Origin: Acanthornis magna
Taxonomy: Eukaryota; Chordata; Aves; Passeriformes; Acanthizidae
Direction of reading: 5' to 3'
Assembly (NCBI GenBank): GCA_036785705.1
Contig: JAWUZG010000084.1
Span: 4,833,001 to 4,897,000 of the forward strand
Length of the DNA stretch: 64,000 nt
Below the pieces are notes generated by a model. It had not been told where the DNA came from and did not search any database. It saw only the letters and a list, made by a program, of their open reading frames with translations. The stretch's first letter is position 1. Each line of letters begins with the position of its first letter. The position numbers and the translations under genes were made by a program. Positions 13,735 through 48,948 of this stretch are shown here, piece by piece.

Positions 13735-16700
13735 CATTATGTAAAGTTTTATTTCCTTGCTGGGTGCTTCTCAGTCCAAGTTATCATTACAAGCCTACTC
13801 TTTGCTTCTGAACAATGTAGGATTTAATACTGTGCTATGAAGAAAGGGCAAAATGTTCATCGGCACAAGACTTAAGAGACAGCACCTTAAAACCTTTTTG
13901 CTCCTTGCTTCCAAGTTTGAATTTGAGACTAGCAAAAACCATCTTGGTTTGGTAGTTTTAGTCTTAAAGGAAAGCTTATGCTTAAAGCTGGCAAACCCCA
14001 AACCACAGCTTGCAGATCTTTAGGATTGTGCTCTTGGTAAAAGGAGGAGGAATCCGTAAAAACTGAAGTTAAAAAGCAAAAACCCGAAGCATTTTGGCGA
14101 TGCACTAACTTAACGCTACCTTTCCCTCCCTCACCACAAAATGTAGATGCCATAAATAACTGTAGTTGCTTGAAATGTTAATCCTAAAGCTTCTGCAACA
14201 CCACAGTACCTTTTAAAACCATATGAAAAAGCAGATGGGTTTATACTATCTAAATAAATTTGAAACTAATAGTACAAATGAACAAATAATGACGGCAAGG
14301 GAAAAAGCAGCTGACACACAAAAAAGTCATCATGACCAGGAATACTTACCATGTGTTCTGATAACACCCCATGAAGGTTTAGATTGTGGGGGTTTGGTGG
14401 GGTTTCTGGGGCTTATGTTTTGGTTTGTGATGGTGAAATTTTTCTGTTGTTTTTTTTTTAATGCAGCATTAGTCATGAACTTGATTTTCACAGTTTTTCA
14501 CAAAGGAAAAGGGCATGTTCATGTATATTAAGATGGCATTGAAATTATCCAGTTATTTTCCACAAATTAGACTAAACAACATGAAAAGATACAATGAACA
14601 CCATAACAACACTTTCAAGGGATTTGTTTATTTTTGGTTTACAAACAAAGGCACCCAATATTTCTGTTTATGTCTTATAAAAGCTCAGAGATTTAGCATT
14701 TGTTTCCAAACATTTGTTCCTACAGCAGAGAAAAACATTACAGGAAAATGTAATTTTTTTCCTGGTCCCCAATTTAAATACCAGTAACAGTTCAGCGATA
14801 ATGTTTTTTCAGTGTGTTCCTATTAACTAGCTAATATCCCTCCTGTAAATTGCTAGTCAAAACACTGACTCTGGCTTCATGGACCAAAATACAGTTCCAG
14901 TACATTATTGACCAACATCCTTTATGTGCAAACACTGGTGTGAAGAACTGCAAGAGGACAGGGCTCCCATATGGAAAAAACCCAATACTTCCAGATAGAA
15001 TTTCACAGACTGACCACAGGAAGTGAAAAACCAGCGGAATAAATGTGACACTGAATCTACTGTCAGTTCAATAGGATGACTGATGACTTGGTGTAAGATA
15101 CCAATAGGGCACAGAACAACACTCTCCAAAGAGGGAAAAAAAACTTGTTTCTAAATTGGCAAATGTTTAGAGCAGAGATTAAGTATCCTTAGGTTTATAG
15201 TAATCCCTGTCTTCATTATTTATTCAAAAGACTAAATTTCTAAGCAATATTTTGGACCAGAAGTAATCTATTCATTGGCTTCATAGTTTATCTCAGTATT
15301 AACAAATCAATGTTAAAAGTATCATGTCATAATGTTTATATATTATGTTTGTAGTTAGAAACAACCAAAGCTCATAAGTAAATTGTTTCCCAGAATAACT
15401 TTCAGAATATGATGTACTTATCTTTTGCAAACTTCAGCCACATGCCAACATGGGACAAGGGGTGTCACTGCACAGGAGGCCCCTCTGAAAAAAGTCTACA
15501 ATTCAGGAATGGTTAAGCATACTTTCAGGTCTAGTAAGATACTTGGGAAGGCAGCTAAAAATGTAATACACCTACTGTATCTGTTAAAGTGTAATATCTC
15601 CAAGCACAGAAGCCTTAATTTATTTCAGCCACAGTCAGAGGTCTCTCACACAAGGTGTGGTCCTAGACCATTTAGGCTTTTCATCACTAGCTTTATATAT
15701 ACACCAGTAATTTAAAAAAGGAATTACAGCTTAACTACTTACTACAGAATATTTAGCTTCAACAAGGAAGCCATTATTTTTTCAAAATGAGATATACACC
15801 TGCAAGAAAGGTGTTCTCTTTAAAGTAAGAGTTTTTAGAAGAATAGCAAAATAAGTTCTTTACAAATTTAATTCAATGGGACAAAAAACTACCAAGGGCA
15901 AGTATAATATGGTTCTTGTGTAATTAAGTCATTATTTGCCTTGCCAGGCAGATTCAAGAACAAATTCATCAGTACAAACTGATTTGAATCAACAAACACT
16001 GGGCAAGGGTGCTGGTCCGTGCATCAATTAGAGGAACACTACAGCATTCCCAAAGCTGTGCAACCAAAATTTAAAGGGACCTTCATGTATTGCCTTGGAT
16101 TAAAGAAACAAAGATTCAATCTTTTCTTATAACTTGCCATTTTTACAAATGTTTTCCCTACTGAAACAAAGTAACATGCAGAAAAAAACCCCCAGATTTC
16201 CTCAGGTTTAACCCTAATAAATTAAGTTGCAAGATAGATGGAAGAACTGTTAATGTCCATTCATTTTGGAGCAAGGTGCATCTTACTCAGTTTGCCCAGT
16301 GAAAAGGGGTTCTGCTAGGGCAGGGATGAGAAAGTGTGCTTGTGCATTGATATTGTCCATGCATCAAATTTAACAGCTCAGAGATTTTTAAAAAATTATT
16401 AATTTGTGAAGTATTTGCTAACATTGCTTTCAACTTAAAAACAGGTATATCTCTTAATGAAAGTCTATAGCTTGTCCAGCTACTATTATCAGCAATATAA
16501 ATAGCAACTAAGCATAATAAATTCCTTTTCATTAAATTTACCCTTTTAAGTCAGAATCAAATGCTGGCTCTGTGTTCTTAATTAAAAAAAAAAAATCATT
16601 AAAAAGGGGACAGTGAATTACTTCATTTGCACCTCTCTGGGTTATCTTTCCTTTTACCTGCTCAATGCTAGGATCGATTCTGCTTTCAGAGAAGCAAATT

Positions 16701-17376
16701 GTTCATGCTGACACAAATGCAAGTTAGACACAGCCAGGTTCAAGCATAGAACTGAATCACAAAGTGCATTCTGAAGCCCAGTTCATAAAAAAAGGTTTTT
16801 CAGTAAATAAGGAAGGTGGGTTCATTTTTTAAATTTCTTTTTCTTTTAAAGCAAAGGAGGCACCATTATTGCATCCCTACTTTGAAGGGAAGAAGTGGCA
16901 AAACATAAAGACAAATTACACAAGTCCCCCATAATTTTATTTCAGCAAAACCCTTTGTAATTTAGAAGAATTTCAAATAAATAGGTCTACAGCAACTAGT
17001 ATCTACTAAGTCAATATTTGTCTTGCTCCATGTGGCGTAAAACTTAAGAGAAAAATACCATGTTAAGGCAGATTCCAATCAAACACGTTCCAAATTGCAC
17101 AGTTATGTTGGTCAGTGGTCTAATACGTCTTCCCCAGGTCAAAGACTTAGAATTATCTAAATGCTTTTCTAATGCCAATTCAATGTGGCACTTGCCCTTT
17201 TTATTTGCTCCGTTTCCAGGAAGATACACAGCTAACATTACAAATACCATACCGTTTATTTTGCACTTCAATTAAAAATGAAATTATGCTTTTACGAAAT
17301 GTGAGATGACTACGTTACAGGGTTTGTGCAGTTAGACCACCATATGCATAGATGTCCTAATGCTAAATTCTCTTTC
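13735..17376 (-). other. FAR1: probable FAR1 3' UTR (end uncertain)
   Basis: Directly downstream of the stop codon. Minus-strand AATAAA hexamers occur at 17260-17255, 17205-17200, 16941-16936 and 13753-13748. The last is followed by a GT-rich stretch and would give a UTR of about 3.6 kb, similar to my recollection of the mammalian FAR1 UTR. The proximal sites could give short UTRs. No coding exon is recognised here. The distal boundary is inference only. Confidence 0.35.
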
Positions 17377-38194
<20,818 letters not shown>

Positions 38195-39353
38195 TGTGAC
38201 CTTTAGAAAAGTTAAAAGCAAAAGTATGTTAAAGAACCTATGGGAGTTCAGATTTGCAGAAGATCGAATAGTTGTATCTGTGCTGGTTTTGTCTCATACC
38301 TGAAGAAGTGTTTATTTTTTTTACCTATAACCAGTACTTAAAGTTGTCTTATTTCACAACATTCCAAAAGACTCCCACAGGGTCACTACAGTCATTCCAG
38401 ATCTTCTTGTAAACTGCCCCTGTTAACAGTGTTTTAAGGAATGAGACACCCACTCAGCCAGGAAAATAGCTCAACTTCAGTCTGTTTTTACCTCTGTGTG
38501 CATGGTCCTTCACCACTCCAAGTGGTGGCTGTTCCATGTAAACTAAAGGTCATATCATTAAAATGTAATCACAAGTAGATACTTCAAATCCATTGACAGA
38601 AGACAGGGAGCCAAGCATCCCAGTTGCTGGCCCTGGAATTTGGACTGTCAGCCGAGTCCCCTGTTAAGCTGAGCCTTTCTACCAATTATACTAGACCACA
38701 GAGAAGGTTGAGTTAGTTGCTTGGTATGGAATCTGATGGTTTTATATTGATTACAAAAAGCCGTACAGATCCACAATTTTCCAACTTCTTCACCCAGTAA
38801 GTCATTGGGGAGAAAAAAACCCAAACAACAAAGTCATTAGAATTCTCAATAAACTAAGATGAGTTAGCCACAAATACGCCTCCTAATAAAATGAAGGGCA
38901 AGGGATTATTACTCACATTCAGCACAAAACACAGAAGTATTTTAGGTTTTGCTTCAGTTAGTAAGTTAGCTATAAAAATCATGATTCTTTCTCTTCCCTT
39001 AATCACTTGAAAATTATGTCATTCTTGATAACAGAAACGGAAAGACTTTTTAAGGACATACACTGGTATGTCTCAATAATGTGAGAACATGACCTTTAGG
39101 ATCTCTAGGACTCAATCACAGTGCATCATCCAGAGCTGCCATTCTTTTAAGTCAAATATGCCAACATCTTTACTGTAACCCTTAACCAGCTTATTTTCAC
39201 TAAGAAGGTAGCATTATGGATATATTTCCACCACATTTTACCAATCTTTCTAATGAGACTTATAAAAATCCTAAGCTGATGTAGTGAATGTCTAATTATA
39301 ATCCTCTAAAGCAGTTCCACGCACAAACTGTTACAATCAAAACACTCCCAAAA

Positions 39354-39498
39354 GGGATCACAGAGAGTCACAGAATGTTCTGAGTTGGAAGGGACCCACA
39401 AGAAAGGTCCAGCTCTCAAGTGAATGGCCCATAAGGGGATTGACCCCACAACCTTGGTGTTATTAGCACCATGCTCTGACCGACTGAGCTCATCTCAG
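39354..39498 (-). mobile_element. tRNA-Ile-derived SINE with CR1-type tail (TguSINE1-like)
   Basis: Read on the minus strand, a tRNA-like head carries an A box (AGCTCAGTCGG), an Ile(AAU) anticodon stem-loop (GGTGCTAATAACACC) and a degenerate B box (GGGTCAATCCC). A spacer follows, then a CR1-like end: GGTCCCTTCCAACTC ... ATTCTGTGACTCTCTGTGA. This tRNA-Ile plus CR1-tail build is, to my knowledge, that of the songbird SINE TguSINE1. It is inserted in FAR1 intron 1 in the same orientation as the gene. It is not a functional tRNA, since the acceptor stem is lost and the loops carry mutations. Confidence 0.8.
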
Positions 39499-41652
39499 GG
39501 ATAGATTCCATAAAAACATGATACTAAAAAAAAAACCAACAAAACTGAATAACTTTAAACACAGATGGAACATTTCTTAGGCAAGTAAGGATTACAACAC
39601 TGAATACCTTAACAGGGTGAGAACCCTTCTTCACCTGCCACCCAAGAATAAAGGTGCAACTTCTAAATATGCTCAGTTCTTTTGAGACAGCAGGCTGATG
39701 GAAGCAGGAACTTATCAGGGAACACACAGAATGTATGCTAGGAGTTAACAGCTACAGGCTAATTTGTACTTTTTGCCTGAAAAGTAAGTAAATATTTTTG
39801 GAACACCTGTTTTCCAGGTACTCACCACATCAAAGCAACTGTTCTCTGTTTTTCATGTGTTCATTTCATGACAGTCTCTGAATAAGTCCCAGATGATGAC
39901 TTGCGAGAAATGAGTTCCTACCTGCACAAGTCCTACTGTCACAAGCCTGGGTAAAAGTCCTATGTCAGATACTCCAGATCCTTATTTTGACTCCCTTCTT
40001 TGAGAAGTGAAGCATCTAACAACTAATGGGATACAGTAGCACGTTTAGAGCAGAGCAAGCACTATTATTTCCACTGGCCACAGTACATTATCCAGATTTG
40101 TTTCTTTGAAGGTTGAGGAGACTGAAAGAGGCGGACGAAGGAAAAAAGCTATTTACATTAAACCACTTTTGCCACACAGTTAAGAGATTCTAATGCAAAT
40201 GTGAAAGCACACCTCCTGCCATAAAGCATGGAGAGCAAGACACAGCATGCTTATGAGTCATTTTTCCCTGTTCATTGTAAGATACAGGCCTGTTGTCTCT
40301 ACCATGGCTCAAAGTCACAATTAATGCTCTTCAGGTATGTCTTCCCCATAACTTCTATTTTCCTGGTCTTTGCATACACCATTCAACTCCATTTCCTCCT
40401 AAAAATCTGCATGATCCCTCACACATATAGGATAGGATTTCAATTCCCTCAGCGAGTGAGGAAAAAACTCATGCAATCATTACTGCAGCAATTTTGTCAC
40501 CAAGACTCAGTTTTATTATGGTTCCTATATAACCTTCTTACAAATTAATCTAACTAGCCATAATTACTATTTCTTAGACCTTGAGACCCTATGACAGTAT
40601 CTAATACTATCCATTCACTTGTCCTTCCTCAAAGAAAGGCTTAATCCTGCTTCTGACATGATGCCACAACCTCAGCCTGCAAAGCTGCTCATATGGGCAG
40701 AGTCTTTGGCTACATCCACACAGGAACCTTGTACAACACCCAGTACATGGCTGTGGTCCAACATCTGTTTCTGAAAGCTAAGGCAATGAGAAGTTATGCT
40801 GCCAGTGGAAATACCTGTGTTGCTGTAGTCCAGCTTTTTAAGTAACTGCAAAATCTGACAATATTTAGGTTCATGTGAAGTAAAAAAAACTGGAACCAAA
40901 TAGATCAAAATTTCCTGCCTCAGTTATTTCTGATCATACTCCTTTGTGTAAGAGGCTGATATCAGAATACCAGACTTACAAAACATTGACATCCAGAGCT
41001 ATGATGAAGCACAATGATGAAACTGGCTCAATTAAAAAAATCAGGAACATACATAAATACTTACATTCACACTTGGGAAGCAGCAACACTTTTACATTTG
41101 CAGGCTAATTTTTTTTTTTAAGGATTGAAAAATGTTTCCTTTAGGAAACTCTCAATCCCATTTCCCTTTACCCTGTTCCCCAACAACTAGACTTTGGTAG
41201 ACCTTATTCATAGCAACTTTCCACACTGAGTTTGTCTTCTACTTCCACTCCTGTAGAAGATTCCAGCTAGAAAACAGAATTGGTGACCTTTTTCAGAAGT
41301 ACACATTGCTGTCAAAGTTACAGCAATAAACACAGGGATTGTGAGGGAACTGCCTAGAAGCACCAAATTGGATTTAAAGAGTAAAAACCATGTATGGAAT
41401 CTAGGTGTGAACGATCAAAGTCTGAAACCAGCAGCCTACGCTTTGCTCTGTTAGAAAGGTTATCTCAGCCACAGGGAAAGGACAGAATGTTCCCATTCTT
41501 CACCTACCTTTCCTTGCCTTCTCCGAGAATGCATCTCCACATGCCAGTTAGCATAGCACTGCTGGCAACTCCACATTTCAAACTCAAAGGGTCTTAGCTC
41601 ACAGGTATAATACACTACTTTTTAAAGTTCTTTATGGCAGCAAATAACTGCA

Positions 41653-41690
41653 AGATCACAGAATCACAGAATTGTTACAGTTGGAAGAAC
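41653..41690 (-). mobile_element. short CR1 3' terminus
   Basis: AGATCACAGAATCACAGAAT followed by TGTTACAGTTGGAAGAAC matches the terminal about 40 bp of avian CR1 (reverse complement on the plus strand). It lies in FAR1 intron 1. Confidence 0.6.
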
Positions 41691-43841
41691 TATTTCATAA
41701 TTCTGTTTTTAAATAAAACTGTCAAATACATGCAGTTCCTATCAGAAATTTAGTTTGGCCTCTAACATGTAAAAAGCTGGAGTACGTGCAGAAAAACATA
41801 CCTGTCTTGCAAAACAACACAGAAAACCCAAATGTAACATTTAAAGGTTACATTAAGTGTCAGCAAACATTTTATTTGTTTTAGAGTACATCTTGAATGT
41901 TTACAATAGCTAAACTATAGCTGTTAACCAGCAATACATATTGTCACAGTTATCCAATGATTTGTTCACAGTTACCTCTTCAAACACACACAACTCCTAC
42001 CAAACACAAAATGGTCTAATGCACACAGTGGAATATCTAAATCCCTATATCACACATACTTTTTTGAGATAATAAGCAATAACAGTTTAGAAAAAAGAAA
42101 TCTGACAGATGAAAGGATTAGTAAGAGTTCTGTAAAGAATTTTTGCTCTAGAACAGAAATTATCAAAATTCCCACATTACCCATAAGTATAAACAGCCTT
42201 TGGTAGAGGTACTGCTGCTGGGATCCTTCTGAATTCACAGGTTCAGGGCGAAGCCCACAGTGACACTTTGAAGATAAGCTGATGTGAAGGGTGCTGTCCT
42301 CTGATAAACCAAAAGTTCATAAGCACTTCAGGGAAAAAAAGAAAAACCACCACCAAACCAACACTCCAGGATCCTAGCCAACATTCCCCATCTTGTAAAA
42401 AATCCTCGTGTCCAAGGCTGAGCAAGTGCTATTATGGAGCAAACAACAGCAGCTCTGTTCGCCTCCAGAGCTGCTGCAGCAATATTTAACTCAGAGCTTC
42501 AGAGGGCTCTGACTCTCAAAACAAGGACAATTCTGTTTTTAACAGGAAAATTATCAGTTCCCAGATTTGTCCAAACACAGATCCAGATGCTTAAAGATGT
42601 GCTTTCCAAGTGCCAGGAAAGCCTGCTGTAGTTCCACTGAATGTTTAAATGCTAAATCGAGCAACTAGAGAGTGTGCATGTGTGTCCTTGTTAGAGATTA
42701 AATGGTCTGTCTTCTAGTTTATCACTGAAAAACATTAGGTCAACAACATGCTCCCTCCAAATTCAATCCTATCAAGATTATCGCTCACAGGAAATAGAAA
42801 ATGTGCATTTCCCAACCTCTCAAACGTCAGCAACAAGCCACAAAGTTCTGCAAAAAACTACCCCGACAAACTAATTTCCCCCTTCCCTCTGACTGCTTGA
42901 ACCCTGCACTAGCAGGAGTAAAAAGCAGGAAAAGTAAGATGGTAGGAGCATTTTGTTTATGTACATTATGAAGATGAAATCCATCCAGACATCAAATCTG
43001 AGCGTGCCAAGTATTCTTAAACACCACATAGACACACCACTGCATCTACACTAGACAAAAATCATTACAGAAATCCCTCATATAGAGCTCCAATTGCCAC
43101 ATTGCAAGGACACCATAGCAAGCCAAAAAAAATAAATCTCTGGGAACTGGAGAGACTCAGGCAAAAAAAGGAAGTAATATTTAACTCATCTAAACAAGGT
43201 TACTGCCAGAAAGACAAGTCTGGGTCATGTCATATCATACCATCATGTCTCATTTCATCTGTGCCTTATTTCCACAAAAGTAAATCAATGAAGGCTATCA
43301 GCAGAATGTCCACATTTTCAAGCACCACAAGGGACAATGACCTACCCTATGCGGCCAATACCTACCCAGCATATCTCCAAAGGATACAGTCTGTTTGTCT
43401 TTGTGGTCCAAGGTTATATCCATTGGGAAACCTTATCTGTGAAAGATACTGCTTTAAAAGATGAGTAGAGACTGTAAACTGTTTTGGGTGCAAGTTAACC
43501 TTAAAGCATACCTATTCCAAACTTCACAATCACGTGGAAGACTTGGGATTCTTCCCTCAACTAGAAGAAAGACAGGCTTATCCATGTTTTAGATTTCACC
43601 AGCATTCTTATCTACTCTCGGCAAGGTCATTTTCTTTACTAGCTGTAAGCCAGGGACCAAGAAAATGTAGCACACCTCCAGGAGCTGGAAAACTCATTGC
43701 CAGGCTTGGAAGCTGGTTAGAACAACTAAGTTTTGAAGGTGTACCAAAATGGGCCCACTAATTTAACATCAGCGGGCCAGTCTTGGCCCTGGTAATAGGC
43801 CAAACCTCAAGTGTCTCACTTCACACTTTCCAGAAAAGAAT

Positions 43842-43860
43842 GGGGGGGGGGGGGGGGGGG
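43842..43860. repeat. G homopolymer, 19 bases
   Basis: An uninterrupted run of 19 G on the plus strand inside FAR1 intron 1, so C19 in the pre-mRNA. It may form a quadruplex on the plus strand and is a likely site of length or assembly error. Confidence 0.95.
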
Positions 43861-46800
43861 ATTCAGGGTAATACTGTGTTCTCTGCAAGTTAAACATAAC
43901 AAGCTAAAATCAAGCTGAAAGACCAGGTCCAAGTCACAGCTGCAGTAAAAATGCCACCAGAAGACCCAAAACTCTATGTAGAATATGGCAAACTTGTGGC
44001 TGACACTCAGTAAATTGAGAGAATTTCTGAAAAATAACAAGGCATTTCAAACTAGTTGAACATCTTCAGGATTGAAGACTATAAAGAAACTTCCCTACTA
44101 CCAATGAAGAGATTCATCCACTTTAAATCATTTATCTAATGAAACACAATACCAGTTAGAGTAACCAATATAGTTAGGTCAAAGTTAACATAGCTGAGTG
44201 TATAGCCCTATGTTCAAAAATAAAGCAGACTTGCTTTTCAAAAACAATTCTCCTCACTATTCTTAACCACAGAAATATGCTAGATATTGAAGGCTTGTCC
44301 TACAGAGTGTGCTCCTCAAGCTACATTCCTCCTGGATATATTACCACCTCTGGCAGCAGATGCATTCAAGGTAAGGAGAATTATTGATTTAGGTGAGACT
44401 TAGCTAATACTGCACATGATCTATTTAGCAGCACTACAACACATTAATATCAAAATCCAAATTGATACCAGACACTGTATCAATTCCATTTATTTTAGAT
44501 GACAATGACAAAAACCAAGTACAGTATTCACTCAATTGCTTTGGGAAGATGGTGAATTTGGACCAACCAACCCATGGCCACCCAATAATTTATTAGCACC
44601 ATTCAGCCCAACTCACCAACTACTTCACTGAAGACACATTTGTGAAATAAGATACTCTGAATTGAGGGCTGTGCTCACAGTCATGGCGTACTTAACCTCC
44701 TTTAATCCTTTAGTCTTATGGAGCAGAACCTGATTTCAGTGTAGGCTGCTGGTGAGTTGATCTCAGCAGAACTCTGTCATCAGAGGTATTCAATGCATGT
44801 GGTTACTCAGATATTTCTCAAGCATGTGTTCCCACACCTTCCTTCAGCCAAAATTCTGATTTTACTACAAATTTCCATTTACTTCTACTTCAAGTCAGTG
44901 GGATTCCGTACCAGATGACTTTGTAATTACTTCTTAGTAAGCAATCTGTTCACAAAGTACACACTACAGAAGTCCCTTGCCTCGCTGTAACTATGTTTCT
45001 TTTACAGTCAGTCCCTCCTCCAAATATTAATTAAAACAAAGTAAAAGGTTTTTACTATCCCTTTACAATTAGGTTATAAATTGATGTTTTTCTAAATTGT
45101 TTACCATTTAAGCTTAGTCATCAAGTGCACATTGAAGGGGAAAAAAAGTCTCTTTTGGTATAGTTAAACTTATTTCTCCAAATTGCACAGAAGGCACAGA
45201 TCAGATCGAAAATTAAGCTATTCCAGGAAAGCATATCCCACATAAGAATATTTACCACAGTACATTTCCAGCTCACATGAAAACATGTTAAACACACATG
45301 CAGAGAGATTTCAATCAAGCTCTAGGAAACCAAGAAGCAGGCAGGTTCAAGATTTGCTGACCAGAAGTTCCAGATCATTTTATCTAATTTAATTGGAAAT
45401 CTGCATTAGAAATCTCACTTGCACTTTTGGCTATGAAAGGATTACAAGATAAAGCCTCGCTGTTTATCAGGGTAGTTGCATAAATCATGGCTCTTTACTT
45501 TGCATAAATCACTACTCCTGAGTTAACCCTGAATAGAGAAGAAAACCTGTCTGCAGGATGTACCTACAACATAATGAGCAGAGCGGCAATCACAGCTGAC
45601 TCTCCATCACTTAATTCTTATTCACTGCCTTAGGAAAACAGGCCAAAGGCATCACTTCAGCCTTCACAGGAGCGTGCTGATATCCAGCCCCGGTTAACAC
45701 TAGGAAAAGCTTTAGCAGCTGCAGGATTATTGCTCCAGTTCCTACTGTGATGCTGTCATTTTGCTGGGAGGGGAAAGCCAAAAATCAAGTAAATGGAAGG
45801 GGGTGGGGGACAAACAACATTCAAGTGCTCATCAGTTTGTCAAGTTTCAGTGATAAGAGATGAATCTTGCTAATTAAGAGCCAGATTCACCTTTCTCATA
45901 TTGATCAGACAAGACACGGATAACTACCCAAAAACTGCACCTACAATTATGTTCTGTTCAAAGTTATTATTCACAAAGCAATTACAAGTGGAATACATAA
46001 TCGAGAACAAAAGCCCAACTCTTATCCCTCTTTTGTTTTAAATTATAGATTAGAGTTCAAGAGCTTGAATCGCATTTTACAATAGACATTACATGATGAA
46101 ATTGAAGTCCCTGGAATCAACACTTCCAGACTCCTTCCATACTTTCCCACTCTTTTACAGTCAAAAATGGTATTTTCTGTTCTATTATGTTCCTGTAGAA
46201 ATTCACAATAATTCTTTTGAAACCTAACAATTACTCATTTATCTGACAACTGCTCTACCAAGTTGTATTTGAAACCTAATCTAACCTTCTAAAGAAAAAA
46301 ACCACACTAATTTACCTTTCCTTTCTTCCAATACATGCAGAACTATCACCAAAAAATAAAAGCCCATTTCTGCAATTTTCTTAGCTTTAAAAGCGACTTA
46401 AACACATATTTAAAGCAAGTCGTACCAACAGATTGCCTACCTGTCTTCCAAACAGGATGCTGGAAGCCTCCCTCCTCCTCAGGAGCACAGAGTTATTTAC
46501 TCGGCAGGACAGCCGATACTGATCATGTAGACGCTAAGAGCTCCAATCTTAACTCCTATTTATGCTAATGGATGTCTTCTTCGGATCTATCAATTATGCC
46601 TATTGCACAAGGAGCTCTACACATTTACAAACATCTCACTGAACAATGACATGGAAAGGTGTGATGCCGTGTGCACACACAGCCACCAATACCAAACGGC
46701 AGCTTAGCAACACCCCTAAAAGCACAGCATTCATAACCACACCCAAGGGAAGAAAGTGACAGGGTACATCCCTGGGGTCACCACTCGTGGGAGAACGCTT

Positions 46801-48948
46801 GGAAGTGGCTCAAGGAAGAGCAGTGCCAATTAAAAGGGCCTTGCTATAAACCCTGGGTTGGAGATACTCAGAAGCAAAAAAAAAGGAACACCTAGTTTAT
46901 TCAGAGAGACAGGATTTGTTACAACAGTTTGCAGCTTCCAAACTTTGCAAGTGTTGAGGCTAAACAAAGCAGGGCTGGAAGGCTTATCACTGCAAGGCTT
47001 GGAATTGGCAACTGGGAGAAACTCTATGATGTACTAACCATTACACTACTAATCATGCCCAAACACCAAATGTTTTCATAATGCAAGTCCTCCACCTACA
47101 CACAATGTACCAAACTAACCAAGCACAATTTTTGGTTATATTGGCTCCTTTTCTGAATTTTTAGCTTGCTACTCAGCAGCTCTGCTTCCTGCAGACAAGT
47201 AACAGGCAAACTACACTGAACATCCTCAAACACTGAATATTTTGTCACAAAAAGCCAAAGACACACACAGTCTCTGGCTGGAGAAGCCAACCAAGTCTGC
47301 AGTCACTGCAACAATTCAGCCACATCTTCGACAATATCCAGGACCTTTCTCAGGCAGTCACTTAAACCTTCTACATGGCTGTATAACCATTTTAGTTTGT
47401 TGCACATCCCTTCCACGCACTGGAAGCAACAACGCTTGTGAGGAACTGGGAGTTCCTCCAAGAGCTAGAACTCAGAAACAGGACGATGACAGAGAACCCT
47501 TTGTAGCAGCCAGAAGGAGATTCAGTTTGGCCTTTCAGGAGCTAAGAGGTTGTATGGATGGTCACAGTTTCACTTCAATGTTAAATTTTATCAAGTACCA
47601 GCTGTGATAAATAACTAAGATGTGGAGAGGCTGGATCATTTTGGAACTGTAGGAAGGAAAACATTGATCATGTCCAAAACCTATAGTCACACTTGATTTA
47701 GAGCAACTGCCCCAATGTGCATTTATTGTTAAAATTGTGTCTAGTAAAGCTTGACTATACCTACAGTCCAACACTAACGACCAAGTATTTGCAGTAAAAA
47801 GTTAGAGATCGAGATTTGTGATTACTTTATAGCTCTGCAACAGACAGGGGTAAAAAAACCCATAAAAACATAACCTGTAAAGTCAACCTTTCCTATTCAT
47901 CTATAGAAGGTTTTTGATGGGGAAATGGCTGAATTTTAAGCAATCTATATGTGAATAGAGAGTGCAAAAACAGGGTAGAGAAGCTAGAGTGTAGAGCCTA
48001 GAAATCGACCCTATACCTAGTATATAATTTCCAAATTGCTGAAATAATGGTATCGCAGTTAAGAAGCGCAGACATACACAAATTGGGGAAGTTTGGGATC
48101 AAGAAATTCTAGCCTGCTGCAGTACAGATGGATGTCACAGATAGTAAAACTCCTACATGCTCCACTTCTTAATTATTACCGAGTTATTAAAATATTAAAA
48201 AAATTTCAGTTGCTAAAGCCTTGAAGTAGGTTAAACGAAATTAAAGGTTTCTATTTTCATGGGATTCAAGCTGGTTTCTATTACAAGCTCTCTATCAACC
48301 AGTGTATCTCTGCAGTTACCCACACTTTAAACTTCACTCAGGGAAGTCTTTTTGAGGACCCACGCGGCTCCTGCTCCACAAGGACTGCGAGCCTCTCCCC
48401 AGGGCAGAGGCGAAGGAAGGGCTCTCCCTGCTCCTGACGGAGCGCTCCCAGCGCACGGACCCGCGGAGCCGGGGCTGCAGGCACGGCCCATCCCGGCTCT
48501 CTCCACACCCGCTGCCTCCTGTGAGCGGGAGAGGAACTCGTGGCCTTTCCCAGCGAGCCCGTTCCCTACGCCGACCGCCGCGGCGCGGGCTCTGCCCGAG
48601 GGGAGCGGCCGGGGCGCCGCGGCCGTAGGAAGCCGGAGCCGCCGGGCAGGAAGGGCCGGGGCGCCGCCGCTCGCCGCAGGCCCGCCCAGAGCCGAGGCGG
48701 ATGGTGGTACCCCGGCCCGGGCCCTGCGGCGGGCGGAGCGGGGACTTCGGCCTCGCCCACGCACCCCGCTTCGCTAAGCATCGACCGCGGCTGCGGCGCT
48801 CCGCTGGCCCGGCCGCCGCCGCGGCGCGCCTCGGAGCTCCCCGCCGCCCTCCATCCCTCCATCCTTCCCTCCCGGAAACGCGCGGCCGCCCCCCCGCCCC
48901 CGTTGCCCCCCTGCCGGTCCGCGGGCGGGGACGGCGCGGCCGACGGCC

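Noticed and set aside
17060..17275. 71-codon plus-strand ORF and overlapping minus-strand ORF just after the FAR1 stop
   Set aside because: They lie in the probable 3' UTR with no homology; random open frames.
39440..39498. tRNA-Ile gene
   Set aside because: The 5' acceptor half and B box are degraded, and a CR1-like tail continues from the tRNA-like part, so it is a SINE copy.
43102..43464. 120-codon plus-strand ORF in FAR1 intron 1
   Set aside because: No domain or family recognised, low-complexity start and no splice or promoter context.
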